Assembly: GCA_015680685.1 (NCBI GenBank)
Contig: MNCI01030493.1
Location: forward strand, 12,816-70,225
Source of the DNA: Gnetum montanum
Lineage: Eukaryota > Streptophyta > Gnetopsida > Gnetales > Gnetaceae
DNA length: 57,410 bases
Direction of reading: 5' to 3'
The position numbers were made by a program, and so were the translations under genes. Below the pieces are notes generated by a model. It saw only the letters and a program-made list of their open reading frames with translations. It had not been told where the DNA came from and ran no database searches. This document shows positions 23,056-33,239 of the stretch, one piece after another. Each line of letters starts with the position of its first letter. Position 1 is the stretch's first letter.

Positions 23056-23253
23056 AATACAAATGCCTTCTCATAAGAATCACATTAACTCATCAGGGAA
23101 ACAAGAAAGAATGTAAAAAGTAAGAAAATAATGTATATATAATTACAAGACCTTGTTGTTGAGGCTCAATTCAATATACAATTAGCATATAACCAAGCAA
23201 ATGATGTGATACTATTGGATAAGAGTACAAGAGGATAGATATGACAATGGTTG

Positions 23254-24174
23254 TGATGAGCAACAAGGTACCCCTATGCCCAACCATACAAATCATAAAG
23301 CATTCACATACAATCCAATAGAATTTTGTGGACTTTGTCATTTATGGTGCACTAGTCCTTTAGAAAGTAAATCTAGCCTTAAGGTCAATCATTGTCTTCC
23401 CAATTACACTTGTGAAATTCGTTGGTATGGTTAAGTGGAATTAAGGCATCTAATTTTTATCATTTTGTTTTTTATAGTTTGGTGCTCAAAATGTAGATAA
23501 AAAGAATTGGATTAACTAAACTAAATTAACTAATTAACAAGCATTTAACTAATCCTAACATAAGCATCCAATCCCACTTTTTGTACATGTTCTAAACTCA
23601 CATATCCATTGTTGGGCAACCAAATACTATGCTACTAGGTGTATTGAGCAATAATGCTACTAGGATTACTACGCGAATATGTGTTGCACTCAAAGTGGTC
23701 ATACTTATGTGTGTAATTATTTGGCTTAATTACTTCACTAATGTAATAACTGGAAAATATTTAATAACTAATGGAAAACATTTAATAAATAATTAAAAAC
23801 ATTGAATGCATAATTGAAATAGATAATCTATCCAAAGTGCTACAAGGTTTATTAGAAAGCTTGTCTTTATTGCCACACACACTGTCATGCTTAGGTACAA
23901 CAATGCTTGAGTAAAGATCTATACACTCAATGACTCTTGCTACAGGCACTCAAGGAAAAATTCTAACATTCAAATGAAAAAATTGCAAAAGCTCTGCTGT
24001 AACTACTATCTCTAATTACCATAAATGTAACTGCAAGCATGCATTTATAGCTGACTATAGGCACTACATCAACATGGCCACATCGATGCATGATATGATG
24101 CATCAACTAGGCCTCATTGATGAGGCCATGTTGATGAGGTTTTGTCGACGCAACCAATAGAATGCGATTCATCA
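23254..24174 (-). repeat. Solo LTR of the Athila/Tat-like family
   Basis: Starts TGATGAGCAACAAGGTACCCC and ends GATTCATCA. It aligns throughout with the LTRs of A and E in the same orientation, including GCCCAACCATA near 23279 and ACTAATCCTAACATAAGCATC near 23550. No gag or pol borders it on either side. The flanking pentanucleotides are GGTTG and TATTG, agreeing at three of five bases, a possible decayed target duplication. U3 repeats contain GATGAGG and CATCGATG motifs near 24075-24150. Confidence 0.8.
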
Positions 24175-24192
24175 TATTGCTTTGATGGTGAT

Positions 24193-25124
24193 AACACTTA
24201 CACAATTCCAAAGATTTTTGAGTCTACTTATAGCCTCAGAGTTTTTGAAAACACCTTAGAATTTGTGTAATGGCTATTCAACAGTTAGTGTAGATGTCTC
24301 CTTCAAGATTAGGATGCTTTTCTATATTCAACTTAAACTCTTAGGAGACATCTCCTTTCAGAATGGGACATCTTTGGGGAGACATCTCTAGAGAGATATC
24401 TTCTTTCCAAAGGATACATCTCTTATTTTTGGAAGACATCTTCTTATAATTGACTTCCTCTTAGCCAAGATGTCTTCTGTTCCTTGGAGATGTCTTCTCA
24501 ACTTTTGAGCTTTATTTCCTAAGGCTTTCTGTTATTGATTTAGCTTTCTCTCAATCCTTGGAGCATCTTCATTTAGCTTTTAGTCTTTGTACTTTTCCAT
24601 CTCTCATTTTGCCTATGTAGTCTTCATAACACATCTCAATGTAGATCTTATGAAACCTCAATGTAGATCTCATTTTCAAACAACACTTACATAATTTCCA
24701 AGATTTTGGAGTCTACTTATAGCCTTAGAATTTTTGAAAATACCTCAGAATTTATGTAATGACTATTTAACAACTAGTGTAGATGTTTCCTTCAAGATTG
24801 GAATGTATTTTTGTATTCAGCTTAAACTCTTGGGAGACATCTTCTTTCAAAACAAGACATCTCTTGTTTTTGGAAGACTTCATCTTGTGATTGACTTCCT
24901 CTCAGCCAAGACATCTTCTATTCTTTGGAGACATCTTCTTAACTTTTGAGCTCTATTTCATGAGGCTTTCTCTTATTGATTTAACTTTTTCTCAATCCTT
25001 GGAGCATCTTCATTTAGCTTTTAGTTTTTGTACTTTTTCATGCTCTCATTTTTCCTATGTAGTCTTCATAACAACATCTCTATGTAGATCTCATGACATC
25101 TCAATGTAGATCTCATTTTCAAAC
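24193..25124. repeat. Tandem duplication rich in AGACATCT motifs
   Basis: Copy 1 (24193-24681) and copy 2 (24682-25124) both start AACACTTACA.AATT.CCAAGA and end TAGATCTCATTTTCAAAC. Copy 2 lacks one motif-rich segment. Within each copy GACATCT or its complement recurs at short intervals. The short open frames here are not gene-like. Confidence 0.85.
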
Positions 25125-25329
25125 TTAACTCTTGTTCTAAAGTTCTTATTCATTTATGGCCTTCCTAGACTACAAACATATTTCCATATTCTCTATTTTC
25201 CTGAAGGTTTTAACATACCAAAAGGATGAAGAACTCCCCACTAGATCTCAATGTTTGTTTTATCATATAATATTTAATGCCTTTTTAATAGGTTTTAACC
25301 AAATATTATTAGTGATTATCTTTCAAATC

Positions 25330-27090
25330 AACATTTATCTCTAGATTTTCTTTTCTTGCAAGAAATTAAGATTTCACTACAAAATATTAGTTTTGTTGGT
25401 AAACACATTTTTAAAAACTACAATATTTTTTTTACTGCTCATGAAGTTAATGAAAAGGTGTTGTTATTCTAGTTAATAAAAATTATATTTGAAAAGTTTT
25501 GAATTTTGGCTTTGATAAACCTTAGAAGAGTTATTTAGATTACTTGTCATCATGAAAAAGAAGACTTTGTACTATATAATTTTTGTGTCTAATAATTCGA
25601 GAAATCAATTAGAAGTTTGAAAATATCCACTATATCTGCATAAAGTTCCTTGGATTATTGGAGGTGATTTCAATATGGTTGAAAGTCATTTAGATAAACT
25701 TGTTGGTCTTATCCTAATCTATCTTGTCAAGAAAAAGAAGATTGATGCGACTTTAAAGAAAAATCTTTTTCATGTTACCTCTTTATTCCCACATCATTCA
25801 AATGAGAAGCATTATATTTGATGTAATTATCAACAAGAAAATAATAGAATTTATTTCAACTTGGTAGATTTTACATCTTTAATGTTTCTATTTGGAAGCC
25901 TACAAGTAGAAGTGCATTTAGATGCTATTTTTTCAAATCATTTTCTTATTAGCATTTTTCTCCCTAAAATTTATTCTACCTCATTTTAAAAGCATGATAT
26001 TTTTGTATAAATGCTAATATGTTCCTAGGATCTAGTTGGATTTCCTAGTGGTATTGAATTACTTGTAGAGTTAGAAATTGTGCTACATGGTTTGGAAAGT
26101 AATTTACTAAGTGTAAGTATCAAGTTCAAGAAGATCTTGCAAAGTCTATCAAACGAGTGCCATTAAAAAGCCATGGTTTGGAATATCTTTGGAGATTATT
26201 TCTTTCATGTTTTTCAAGGAGCCATTAAAAATTTTTCTTGATAAAAATATTAATAAATTTGTAATTGATATTGTACCCAAAAATGGAGATCTTCAACACA
26301 TTGGTAATTAGAGGCCTATTACTTTTTTCAATAACACTTATAAAATTTTAGCTAAATGCATGGATTGTAAAATTTAGAAGGTTCTAAAAGATATAGCTAG
26401 ACCTGAGAAGATTGGTTTTTGTTAAAGCTAAACATAACTTAAATAATGTTAAAGCTAAAGGGAATGCAATGTGCTTCTAATACTAACCAAGACATTGCTT
26501 TTATTAAGTGAAATTATGCTAAAGCTTATAACAAGATTGAATATAATTTCATTATTTTTTGTCTCTATAAACTAGGATTTGATGATTATATTATTCATCT
26601 TTTCTGTATCCTACTAATTAGTATGAATGCTCAAGTTGCTACTCATTTTGGATTGGGTTTCTTTTTATTTCTTTAGTGGTCAAGTCTTCAAGGTTGTGCC
26701 CTAGCTTGTTATATTTTTATTATTATTGTAAACTTGCTTTCACATACTTTTCATTACAATTTGAAAGAACTATCATTAAGAAAATTTCAATTGATGATCA
26801 ATATATGCAATTTCTTAACATGCACTTTGCAAATGATTAATTTTTAATAATTAACAATTCTATACAACATATCAATACTCTTTTATCTAGAGTGAGGAAT
26901 TATTGCATGTTATATGGTTCTTATATTAATTACCAAAAATTTGCTATTTATTATAATGGAAATATTGATGAGTGATATACTCTCAAGCCCTAGAAGATCT
27001 TTTAAAAAATTATATCTTTAAAATTTTCAAAATGAACTTTTCTTTTAAGCCTAATATTACTATTTTGTGGAGTTCTATTGGAAAATGCTA
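25330..27090 (+). pseudogene. L1 ORF2 relic (endonuclease and reverse transcriptase)
   Basis: This continues the ORF2 begun at 22589. The endonuclease shows FLQEIKIS (about 25350) and WIIGGDFNMVESHLDK (about 25653), with the conserved Glu and the GDFN box. RT begins about 26265 (IDIVPKNGDLQHIGN then RPITFFNNTYKILAK), then NYAKAYNKIEYNFI (about 26510), where the catalytic KAYDR reads KAYNK, and LQGCALACYIFIIIV (about 26690). The YADD block is lost. A degraded post-RT block (MNFSFKPNITILWSSIGK) closes it at about 27030-27085. Stops are frequent. It is related to, but not the same copy as, the fragment at 20385. Confidence 0.8.
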
Positions 27091-27494
27091 TGAACAAAAT
27101 GAGATAAGTCGCAATGTTGATTATACAACTGAAAATAGTAATCTAAAAGGGGTGTAATACACATCTATACTTCATCAAACTAATGGTAGTAATCTAGGGA
27201 CAAGAGAAAACTAAAATGTAAAACCAATAGCATAAAAGATAAAATACTCTAAAGGCATGTTAAAATTAAATTATAGCTAATAAAAATTATGAGGTAAAAA
27301 TTAATCTAAAACTATCATATAGCTAGAATAGAAATATTAAAACCCACAATCTAACACCTAACATATGAGTTAAAGTCAAAATTCATAATACTGTAGACAA
27401 TACATCATAAGAAAAATACTATATCTTTCATCATCATCCTCTTCTTATCTCAATAAAATTAGGTTGGCTAAAAAAAATGAGACCTTTGCCAATT

Positions 27495-27678
27495 TTAGGC
27501 CTTAGTGGGCCATAATATTACCAATTTTAGGCCTTAACAAGTTGTCATGTTGCTAGTATTAAGCCTTAGTGGACCATTGTGTTGCTAGTTTTAGGTGTTA
27601 GAAGGCTAATGCATTGCTAGTTTTAGGCCTTAGTGGTTCATCATGTTGCCAATCTTAGGCCTTAGTGGGTTATGGTCC
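27495..27678. repeat. 32-bp minisatellite, about 5.7 units
   Basis: Units start at 27495, 27527, 27559, 27591, 27623 and 27655 (partial). Each begins TTAGGCCTTAGTGG or a close variant and ends TTGCTAGTT or TACCAATT. Spacing is exactly 32 bases. No coding sense is evident. Confidence 0.9.
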
Positions 27679-27829
27679 ATACCTACCTAGTTAATATGGG
27701 ATAGCGTTGAAAGGATGTATAGGGATAAAACAAATGTGAAACATGGTATAGGGCTACAAAGGTGAACAAGCTTCCATTAGCAAAATAAGGGATAATATAT
27801 CTACAATGCATTTGTTACTTGACCTTTGA

Positions 27830-28440
27830 TAAATCAAAGGGCTTCTTTTGTACAATCACACTCTTATCATGTTGCTTATTTAACATGGCAATTGGTAGGT
27901 GTTTTCATTGATCACTTAATGCCACGGGTTTGGTGACTTTAGCTTCATTGTTGTTACTGTTGTTGGTTTTGTTGGTATTGGCCCCAGCTTGAGCTTTAGG
28001 AGCCTTCTCTTGAAACTCCACTTCTCAACCTTGGTCAATCTTAACATAGTTAATTAATGGTATCGACAAATTGTCTCCACAGATCATAATTTCCCCACCC
28101 TTGTATGGCAAGTGAATCTCCTAATGTATTAGAGATGAGACCACATAAAGCTTTGCTAATCATGGACTTCCTAAGGTATCTCTTTAGCCACTAGGAAGTT
28201 AGCGGATGTAGGGAATTGTTCACCAACTATGAAATCTAAGGAGATGGAACCTCACACCACTGCTTGTGATTTATTAAATGACTTGAGTGTTGAGGTAGCA
28301 GTTTCTTGAATGTTCTTAGTTATGCCTAGCTTGTCAACAACAAAAAATGGTACCACATTAGTTATTGTCCCATCATCCACATGAACACTATGAATCTTGT
28401 ATCTACCAATTGTAGCAACTAAAAGATTCAATTGCTAGAA
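27830..28440 (-). pseudogene. Retroelement aspartic protease relic
   Basis: The minus strand reads VHVDDGTITNVVPFFVV then DKLGITKNIQETATSTL (about 28400 down to 28290), followed by SISLDFIVGEQFPTSANFL. This fits the pattern of Ty3/gypsy pepsin-like proteases, in which a D(S/T)G active site is followed by Asn and a hydrophobic stretch, and later by a second strand ending ...ANFLV. Here the active site is Asp-Asp-Gly. There is no LTR, primer site or RT nearby, so it is an orphan fragment. Stops follow downstream. The family beyond Ty3/gypsy is uncertain. Confidence 0.5.
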
Positions 28441-28549
28441 GACCAATAATTTTAATGAAATAGTTTTAATTCCAAAGTCCAAGGGCCTCCAAAAAATAGA
28501 ATTTGAGGTATCCTGGATGGTCCAATAGATCACCCAGGGACTTAAAAAA

Positions 28550-28557
28550 TATAAATA
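28550..28557 (+). promoter_or_regulatory. Candidate TATA box of the O-methyltransferase pseudogene
   Basis: TATAAATA lies about 160 bases before the former start codon, with GGTCCAATAG (CCAAT-like, 28519-28528) about 25 bases further upstream. The spacing suits a plant core promoter. Activity cannot be judged from sequence. Confidence 0.4.
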
Positions 28558-28716
28558 GAGCTAGAAAAATAAATATATAATGCACATATGAGAAAGTAAA
28601 AATGCATTGAAATAGAACAAATAAATCTATCTTGCACATAAACAGAACTACAAACTTTATTTTAAATGAAATAAAGAATAGTTCAAGAAATATGTACAAT
28701 ATGTGCCTAGAATACC

Positions 28717-29976
28717 AAGGAGGAGGAAGTAGAGGATCACAAGGCAGCCTGGCTATTCATTTTTGCATTTGCAGAAACGTTTACGGGGATGGCAGCCTCA
28801 AAGCTGGGCATTCCGGATATTCTCGCGGCGGAGGGTCCGGACGCTAAGCTAATGCTTGCAGAGCAGGAATCTGCTGGATCTGGACGTTCTCAATCGCATC
28901 ATGCGATTCCTTGTGGCGCAGTGTTTCTTCTCCGCCGAGAAGGACGCAACCGGCGACGGCGTCACACGCTACGACCTAACTCCGGCATCGAAGTGGCTGA
29001 TCACGCCGGCAGAGAGCGGCCACAGGTCTCTGAAACCCATGTTCCTGCTAGTGAACCACAAAAGTGGCATGGGACCATGGCACCGAGTCGCCGACTGCGT
29101 CACCCGCGGCGTCCACGCGTTTAGTCTTGTTCATGGCTGTGGAATTTCTGAGTACGCATCGAGGCAGCCCGACTTCAATGTTGTCATTAACGAGGTCATG
29201 GTGGCCACCAATGCAGTGTTCGTGGCGTCGTTGCTTGATACGTATGTCTAAGTTGGCACAGCTGTCGTCGGTGGTGGATGTGGGAGGTGGCTTCAGTGCC
29301 ACTCTTGAGAGTCTCGTCCACGCTTACCCTAACATCACCACGGCCATCAACTTCGATCTCCCCCATGTCATCCAAGATGCCCCTCAGAGGGAAGGTGCCA
29401 GCATATCTCTTTTTCTTCCTCCGCTTAATTGATTTCTTTTCAAAACCCGTATAGCAAAGAACTGCTAATGAAATTAACCTGTGTTGTGATACGTTGAAGG
29501 GATCACACACATGTTGCCGAAGACATGTTCAAGGAGGTTCCAAAAGCCGACGTAGCATTCATAAAAGTATGTTGACGATTTGATTTTATATATATATATA
29601 TATATTAGCTAGTCGATTTACATGAATGCATTTTGGCTTGGCCTGGCATGGCATACTTCAGTGGGTGCTAAACAATTGGGCGGACGAGGAGTGCGTAAAG
29701 ATTCTGAGCAATTGCAAAAAGGCCATCCCAGCCGACAAGGGCAAGGTTGTCATCGTAGAGTCCGCTGTAGAAGACAATGTCCGGCCACGTAATCGCATGG
29801 ACGAAGTGAACGTGGGCCTTGCTATCGATGTGGCTATGATGGCTGTGGGAAGCGGTGGCAAAGAGCGCACCAAAAGAGAGTCGGGGCATGTGCTCCATGC
29901 TGCGAGATTCCATGCTTACAAGCTCAAGCCTCTGCCAGCCCCTGATTGGCGCTGCATCATTGAAGCCTTTCCATAG
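28717..29976 (+). pseudogene. Class II SAM-dependent O-methyltransferase pseudogene (COMT-like)
   Basis: This relic belongs to the cytosolic plant family that methylates hydroxyls of phenylpropanoids, flavonoids or alkaloids using S-adenosylmethionine; the substrate cannot be told. Exon 1 is 28717-29394, exon 2 29500-29566 and exon 3 29662-29976, with GT-AG introns of 105 and 95 bp, giving about 353 codons as in the family. The N-terminal dimerisation region shows SKLGIPDILAAEG and NLLDLDVLNRIMRFLV. SAM-binding motifs are VVDVGGG (about 29272) and INFDLPHVI (about 29348). The C-terminal end is CIIEAFP. Lesions: the initiator position is AAG (28717), an in-frame TAG precedes it, there are frameshifts at about 28867 and about 29245 (TAA 29249), and an extra CA at 29508-29509. 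The catalytic LHDW motif reads LNNW (29668-29679), so the base His is Asn. Retained introns mean it is not a retrocopy. Its GC content is well above its surroundings. Confidence 0.9.
29586..29606. repeat. (TA)n microsatellite in intron 2
   Basis: About ten uninterrupted TA units inside the second intron of the methyltransferase pseudogene. Confidence 0.9.
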
Positions 29977-30277
29977 CCTCTACCACGTAAATGTTCGTGT
30001 TACTTCATTAATTAATTATATGCTTCCGCCCAACATGCTCAAATTTCTTGCGCTTTTTGTTACTGCAGTTCCTTAAAATACAGTATATATCTTAAGTACC
30101 ACGCATCCCGCGTAGCTCACTAATATTCATGCGCTTTTTGATATAGTATATATCTTTCTCTTAAATGGTGAAGTGTATTGCTACACTAAAATTTTCGATG
30201 GACCTGGCCTCGTACAGTATGCATGCATAATGTAGAATTTTCTTTGTTTGTTATTACTTTAATGTTATTACTACCTC
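29977..30277. other. 3' flank of the methyltransferase pseudogene
   Basis: No ORF is supported. This is probably the former 3' UTR and downstream sequence, ending at the LTR of element C. No clear AATAAA signal is present. Confidence 0.4.
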
Positions 30278-30445
30278 AATAACAACGTTTTCCTTGACAA
30301 GTTATTCTACACCTCAAGAGTTGCTCAAAGCAAATTCAGATTCTAGACGGAACTCAAGAGTGAAGAATCTAAATGGTTCTGGTTCTATAATCTAAAGTCC
30401 CTCCTTTGTGCCATTGTGTATATGTAAGTGGTAGAGAAACAAATG
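30278..30445 (-). repeat. 3' LTR fragment of element C
   Basis: The left edge, AATAACAACGTTTTCC, pairs with TGTAACAATATTGCTCC at 34671. Only about 65 bases can be compared because the other LTR enters the N gap. The inner boundary is set by the end of recognisable integrase near 30450. Confidence 0.6.
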
Positions 30446-30449
30446 AGGG

Positions 30450-33020
30450 ATGAGTGATTCTGTTTTAGGTTAAAATATTATACCACCATATCAAATTAAT
30501 ATGCTACAGTGTCCTCAGTTGAATGTTGAGATGGGCAGGGAATAAATATGGCAAACTTAAAAAATTGTTCACCACCACATTGATGCTACCCAGGCCTTTC
30601 ACATGCGGTAGGCACATGCGATAAAATCCATGGTCATGTAGCCCATGAAAATGGTGAGATTTCTAAAAGAAGTAGAAGTTCACTAGGATGCTTTGTAGAA
30701 CCTTTGTCTTGTTGACACACTAGATACTCCTGAACATAGGCAATCACATCTTGATACATCTTTGGCCAAAAGAAGGTTCTTTTGATTAGTGCTAATGTTC
30801 TTTGTTGTCTAGGATGCCTAGCCCATTGTGTATCATGGCACTCTCAAATAATCTCCTTACGAAGGCCATCCTAATCTAAGACACAAATCCAATTGTCCCA
30901 AAATTAAAGCACTTCATCTTTTGTTTTGAAATGTGGTGCTCAACTTGTTTTTATCAATTTCACGAGGTCAATGACCTGGGGATCTCTTTTTAAACCATCT
31001 TGGATTTGGGCTAACAACACTTCATCACACTAAACATGTAAGGTTTTTGGTCTAGTGATAGAGAAGAGCTAGGAGGTAGGTTGAGGATGGAAACTTAATG
31101 CATCTGCCACCATGTTCTTTTTTCCAGGGTGGTAGGTTAGCTGCAAATCAAACTTAAAAAGAATGACCAACCATTGTGGTTGTTTGGGCCTCAACTGAAT
31201 TTGATTTAGCAAATAACTGGTGGCCAAATTATCAGTCTTTACATGGACATGATTTCCTAGCAAGTAATGCCTCTGCGGTCTTAAGCAATGGATAATGACA
31301 AATGTTTCTTTCTCATGAATAGGTCATCTCTACTTTACTTGATTCAATTTTTGAGACTCGTAAATGATAGGATGATCCTCCTGTAGCAACACATCATCGA
31401 TTGCATCCTCGCTAGCATCAGTATGAACCTCAAAGCATTTTGAAAAATATGGCAAAGCCAATACAAGATGAGATGTTGAGGCCTCTTTAATTTTGTCAAA
31501 GGCCTACTAACAATTTGAATCTCATTATCATGGGACTTCTTTCTTTTTTAGATTTGTAAGAGTAGCAATACTTAAAAAAATTTTGATAAATCTACAATAG
31601 AAGCTAACTAACCTCATAAACTGTTGAACCTCATGAACATTAGTAGGAGTGGATCACTGGCATACAACATCTACATTTTTGTGATTTTGCTTAACCTGTC
31701 CATCCCTTAGAAGGTGTCCTAGAAATTTTAGCTCTGTATAGTAGAATTCACATTTCTCTTCCTTAATGTACAATTGATTTACCCACAATTTCTCAAGGAC
31801 TGGTTGTAGGTGGAGAACATGATCCTCCATGGTTCAACTGTATACCAAGATATCGTCAAGATAGATGACTACAAATTTGTCAAGAAATGATCAAAATATC
31901 TCATTCATTACAGCACAAAAAGTAACAAGTGCATTGCATACCTCAAAGGGCATCATAGTCCATTCATATGACCCATATCTAGTCAATGCAGTTCTCTCCT
32001 CATCATCCTCTACAATGCAAACCTAATAATATCCTTTGCGAATGTCTAGTTGGGTAAAATAGCGTGTCCCTGTCAGCTAATCAAACAAGTCAAAGATGAG
32101 TGACATTGGATACTTATTCTTAATGATGTGCTTATTTAGCAGCTTGTAGTCACAATAAAGATGCAATGTCCCATCCTCCTTTGTAAAAAATGATACTAGT
32201 GCACCACAAGGAGATTTTGAGGGATGGATGTACCCTTTTGACATTATACTATTGAGTTATTTCTTCAACTCTTCCAATTTTGACAGTTATTTCTTCAACT
32301 CTTCCAATTTTGACCCCCATTAACTGATATGGTCTTTGAATAGGTGGGTTAGTACTTGGCAATAATTCTATTTTATGGTCTACTACCCTCTGAGGTGGCA
32401 CACTTCTAGGTAGCTCTCTTGGCATTGCATCTTGAAAATGGTTTAATACCTAAGCTATCCATGGATCAATGCATGTTTCAGATCCACTACCCTTGGATGG
32501 ATCATCAATTTGCATTGCTAGAAGAAATTTTCATGTGGGATCCTTGACTAGCTATTTCATCACCATAGGAGAAATAATCTGAAGGTTAGACCCCTCATCC
32601 TTCTTTATTTGTGTTCCATGACTCTAAATTATGCAAGTTGAGCTCTCATGTGAAATGAAAATCAAATCTAAATGTGGGCAATGAAAAATTTGGCCTTGTG
32701 CAAGAATTCTTGCCCTAATATAACATCCAAAAAAATCCAGTTCTAGAATTGAGAAATCAAGAGCTCTTTGCTATGAGCCCACTTAGACTAGAACACTACA
32801 ACAAATACTGATGCATTGAAGGAATTGAAACTTTTTGAGTTTGCAAGAAGTTTAGAATGGTTCCATTTCTAACTGCAAGTCTCTTACCATGGATGGTACC
32901 ATATATTTGTGGCTAGCACAATTATCAATTTGAGCACTGATTTGTCTCGAGCTCATAGTGATTAGGGCCAATTAGACCTAATGTAAATTATCAAGATTAG
33001 CATTTTTGGAGCTTTTAGTT
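30450..33020 (-). pseudogene. pol relic of element C (PR, RT, RNase H, partial IN)
   Basis: Read on the minus strand. The protease active site near 32910 reads DNCASHKYM in place of DSGAS, so it is inactive. RT carries [16 protein letters not shown] (about 32145), YFTQLDIRKGYY (about 32060) and an intact VIYLDDILVYS box (about 31840-31870). RNase H ends with YHPGKKNMVADALS (31085-31130), the best open stretch. Integrase has a zinc-binding region, ARHPRQQRTLALIKRTFF then VCQQDKGSTKHPSELL (about 30840-30690), in which the first Cys of the CxxC pair is Tyr. The core is visible only up to FKFAIFIPCPSQHSTED (about 30540). Stops and shifts are numerous. Confidence 0.8.
32255..32314 (-). repeat. Exact 30-bp tandem duplication in element C pol
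   Basis: 32255-32284 and 32285-32314 are identical and begin AGTTATTTCTTCAACTCTTC. The duplication is ten codons in frame (KIGRVEEIT repeated) just before the RT core. No N is adjacent, so a real slippage event is likelier than a joining error. Confidence 0.9.
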
Positions 33021-33239
33021 CTTGACCTCTATGTAACCATATTAGAAAACTCCATCATAATAGCTAATCTCCACTGTTCCACTAAGGTGCTTCCATCTGT
33101 AATTTGAAGGCATGGGTCTAGACAATACTTAAGAGACATTAATTACTTCCCTGGAGTTGGTCCCTACTTGTTCTCAATCCCTCCTAAGCTTATAAGAAAA
33201 TTTCTCACTAGTTGATTACCATAACACAAGAAGCATTGA

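Larger units (their letters stand above)
22650..25150. mobile_element. Unidentified repeat-rich insert splitting the L1 ORF2
   Basis: The interval between the two halves of the L1 endonuclease has no coding match. It holds a 105-bp tandem array, a solo Athila/Tat-like LTR and a large tandem duplication. Without the solo LTR it is about 1.6 kb, a plausible size for a solo LTR or non-autonomous element of another family. I could not define its termini. Boundaries are approximate. Confidence 0.45.

Noticed and set aside
28856-29251. Treating the 131-codon frame in exon 1 as a separate gene
   Set aside because: It is the middle part of the methyltransferase between two frameshifts. Homology continues on both sides in other frames.
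29048-29913. Minus-strand open frames across the methyltransferase exons
   Set aside because: Shadows of GC-rich coding sequence. The plus-strand frames carry the family motifs and splice sites.
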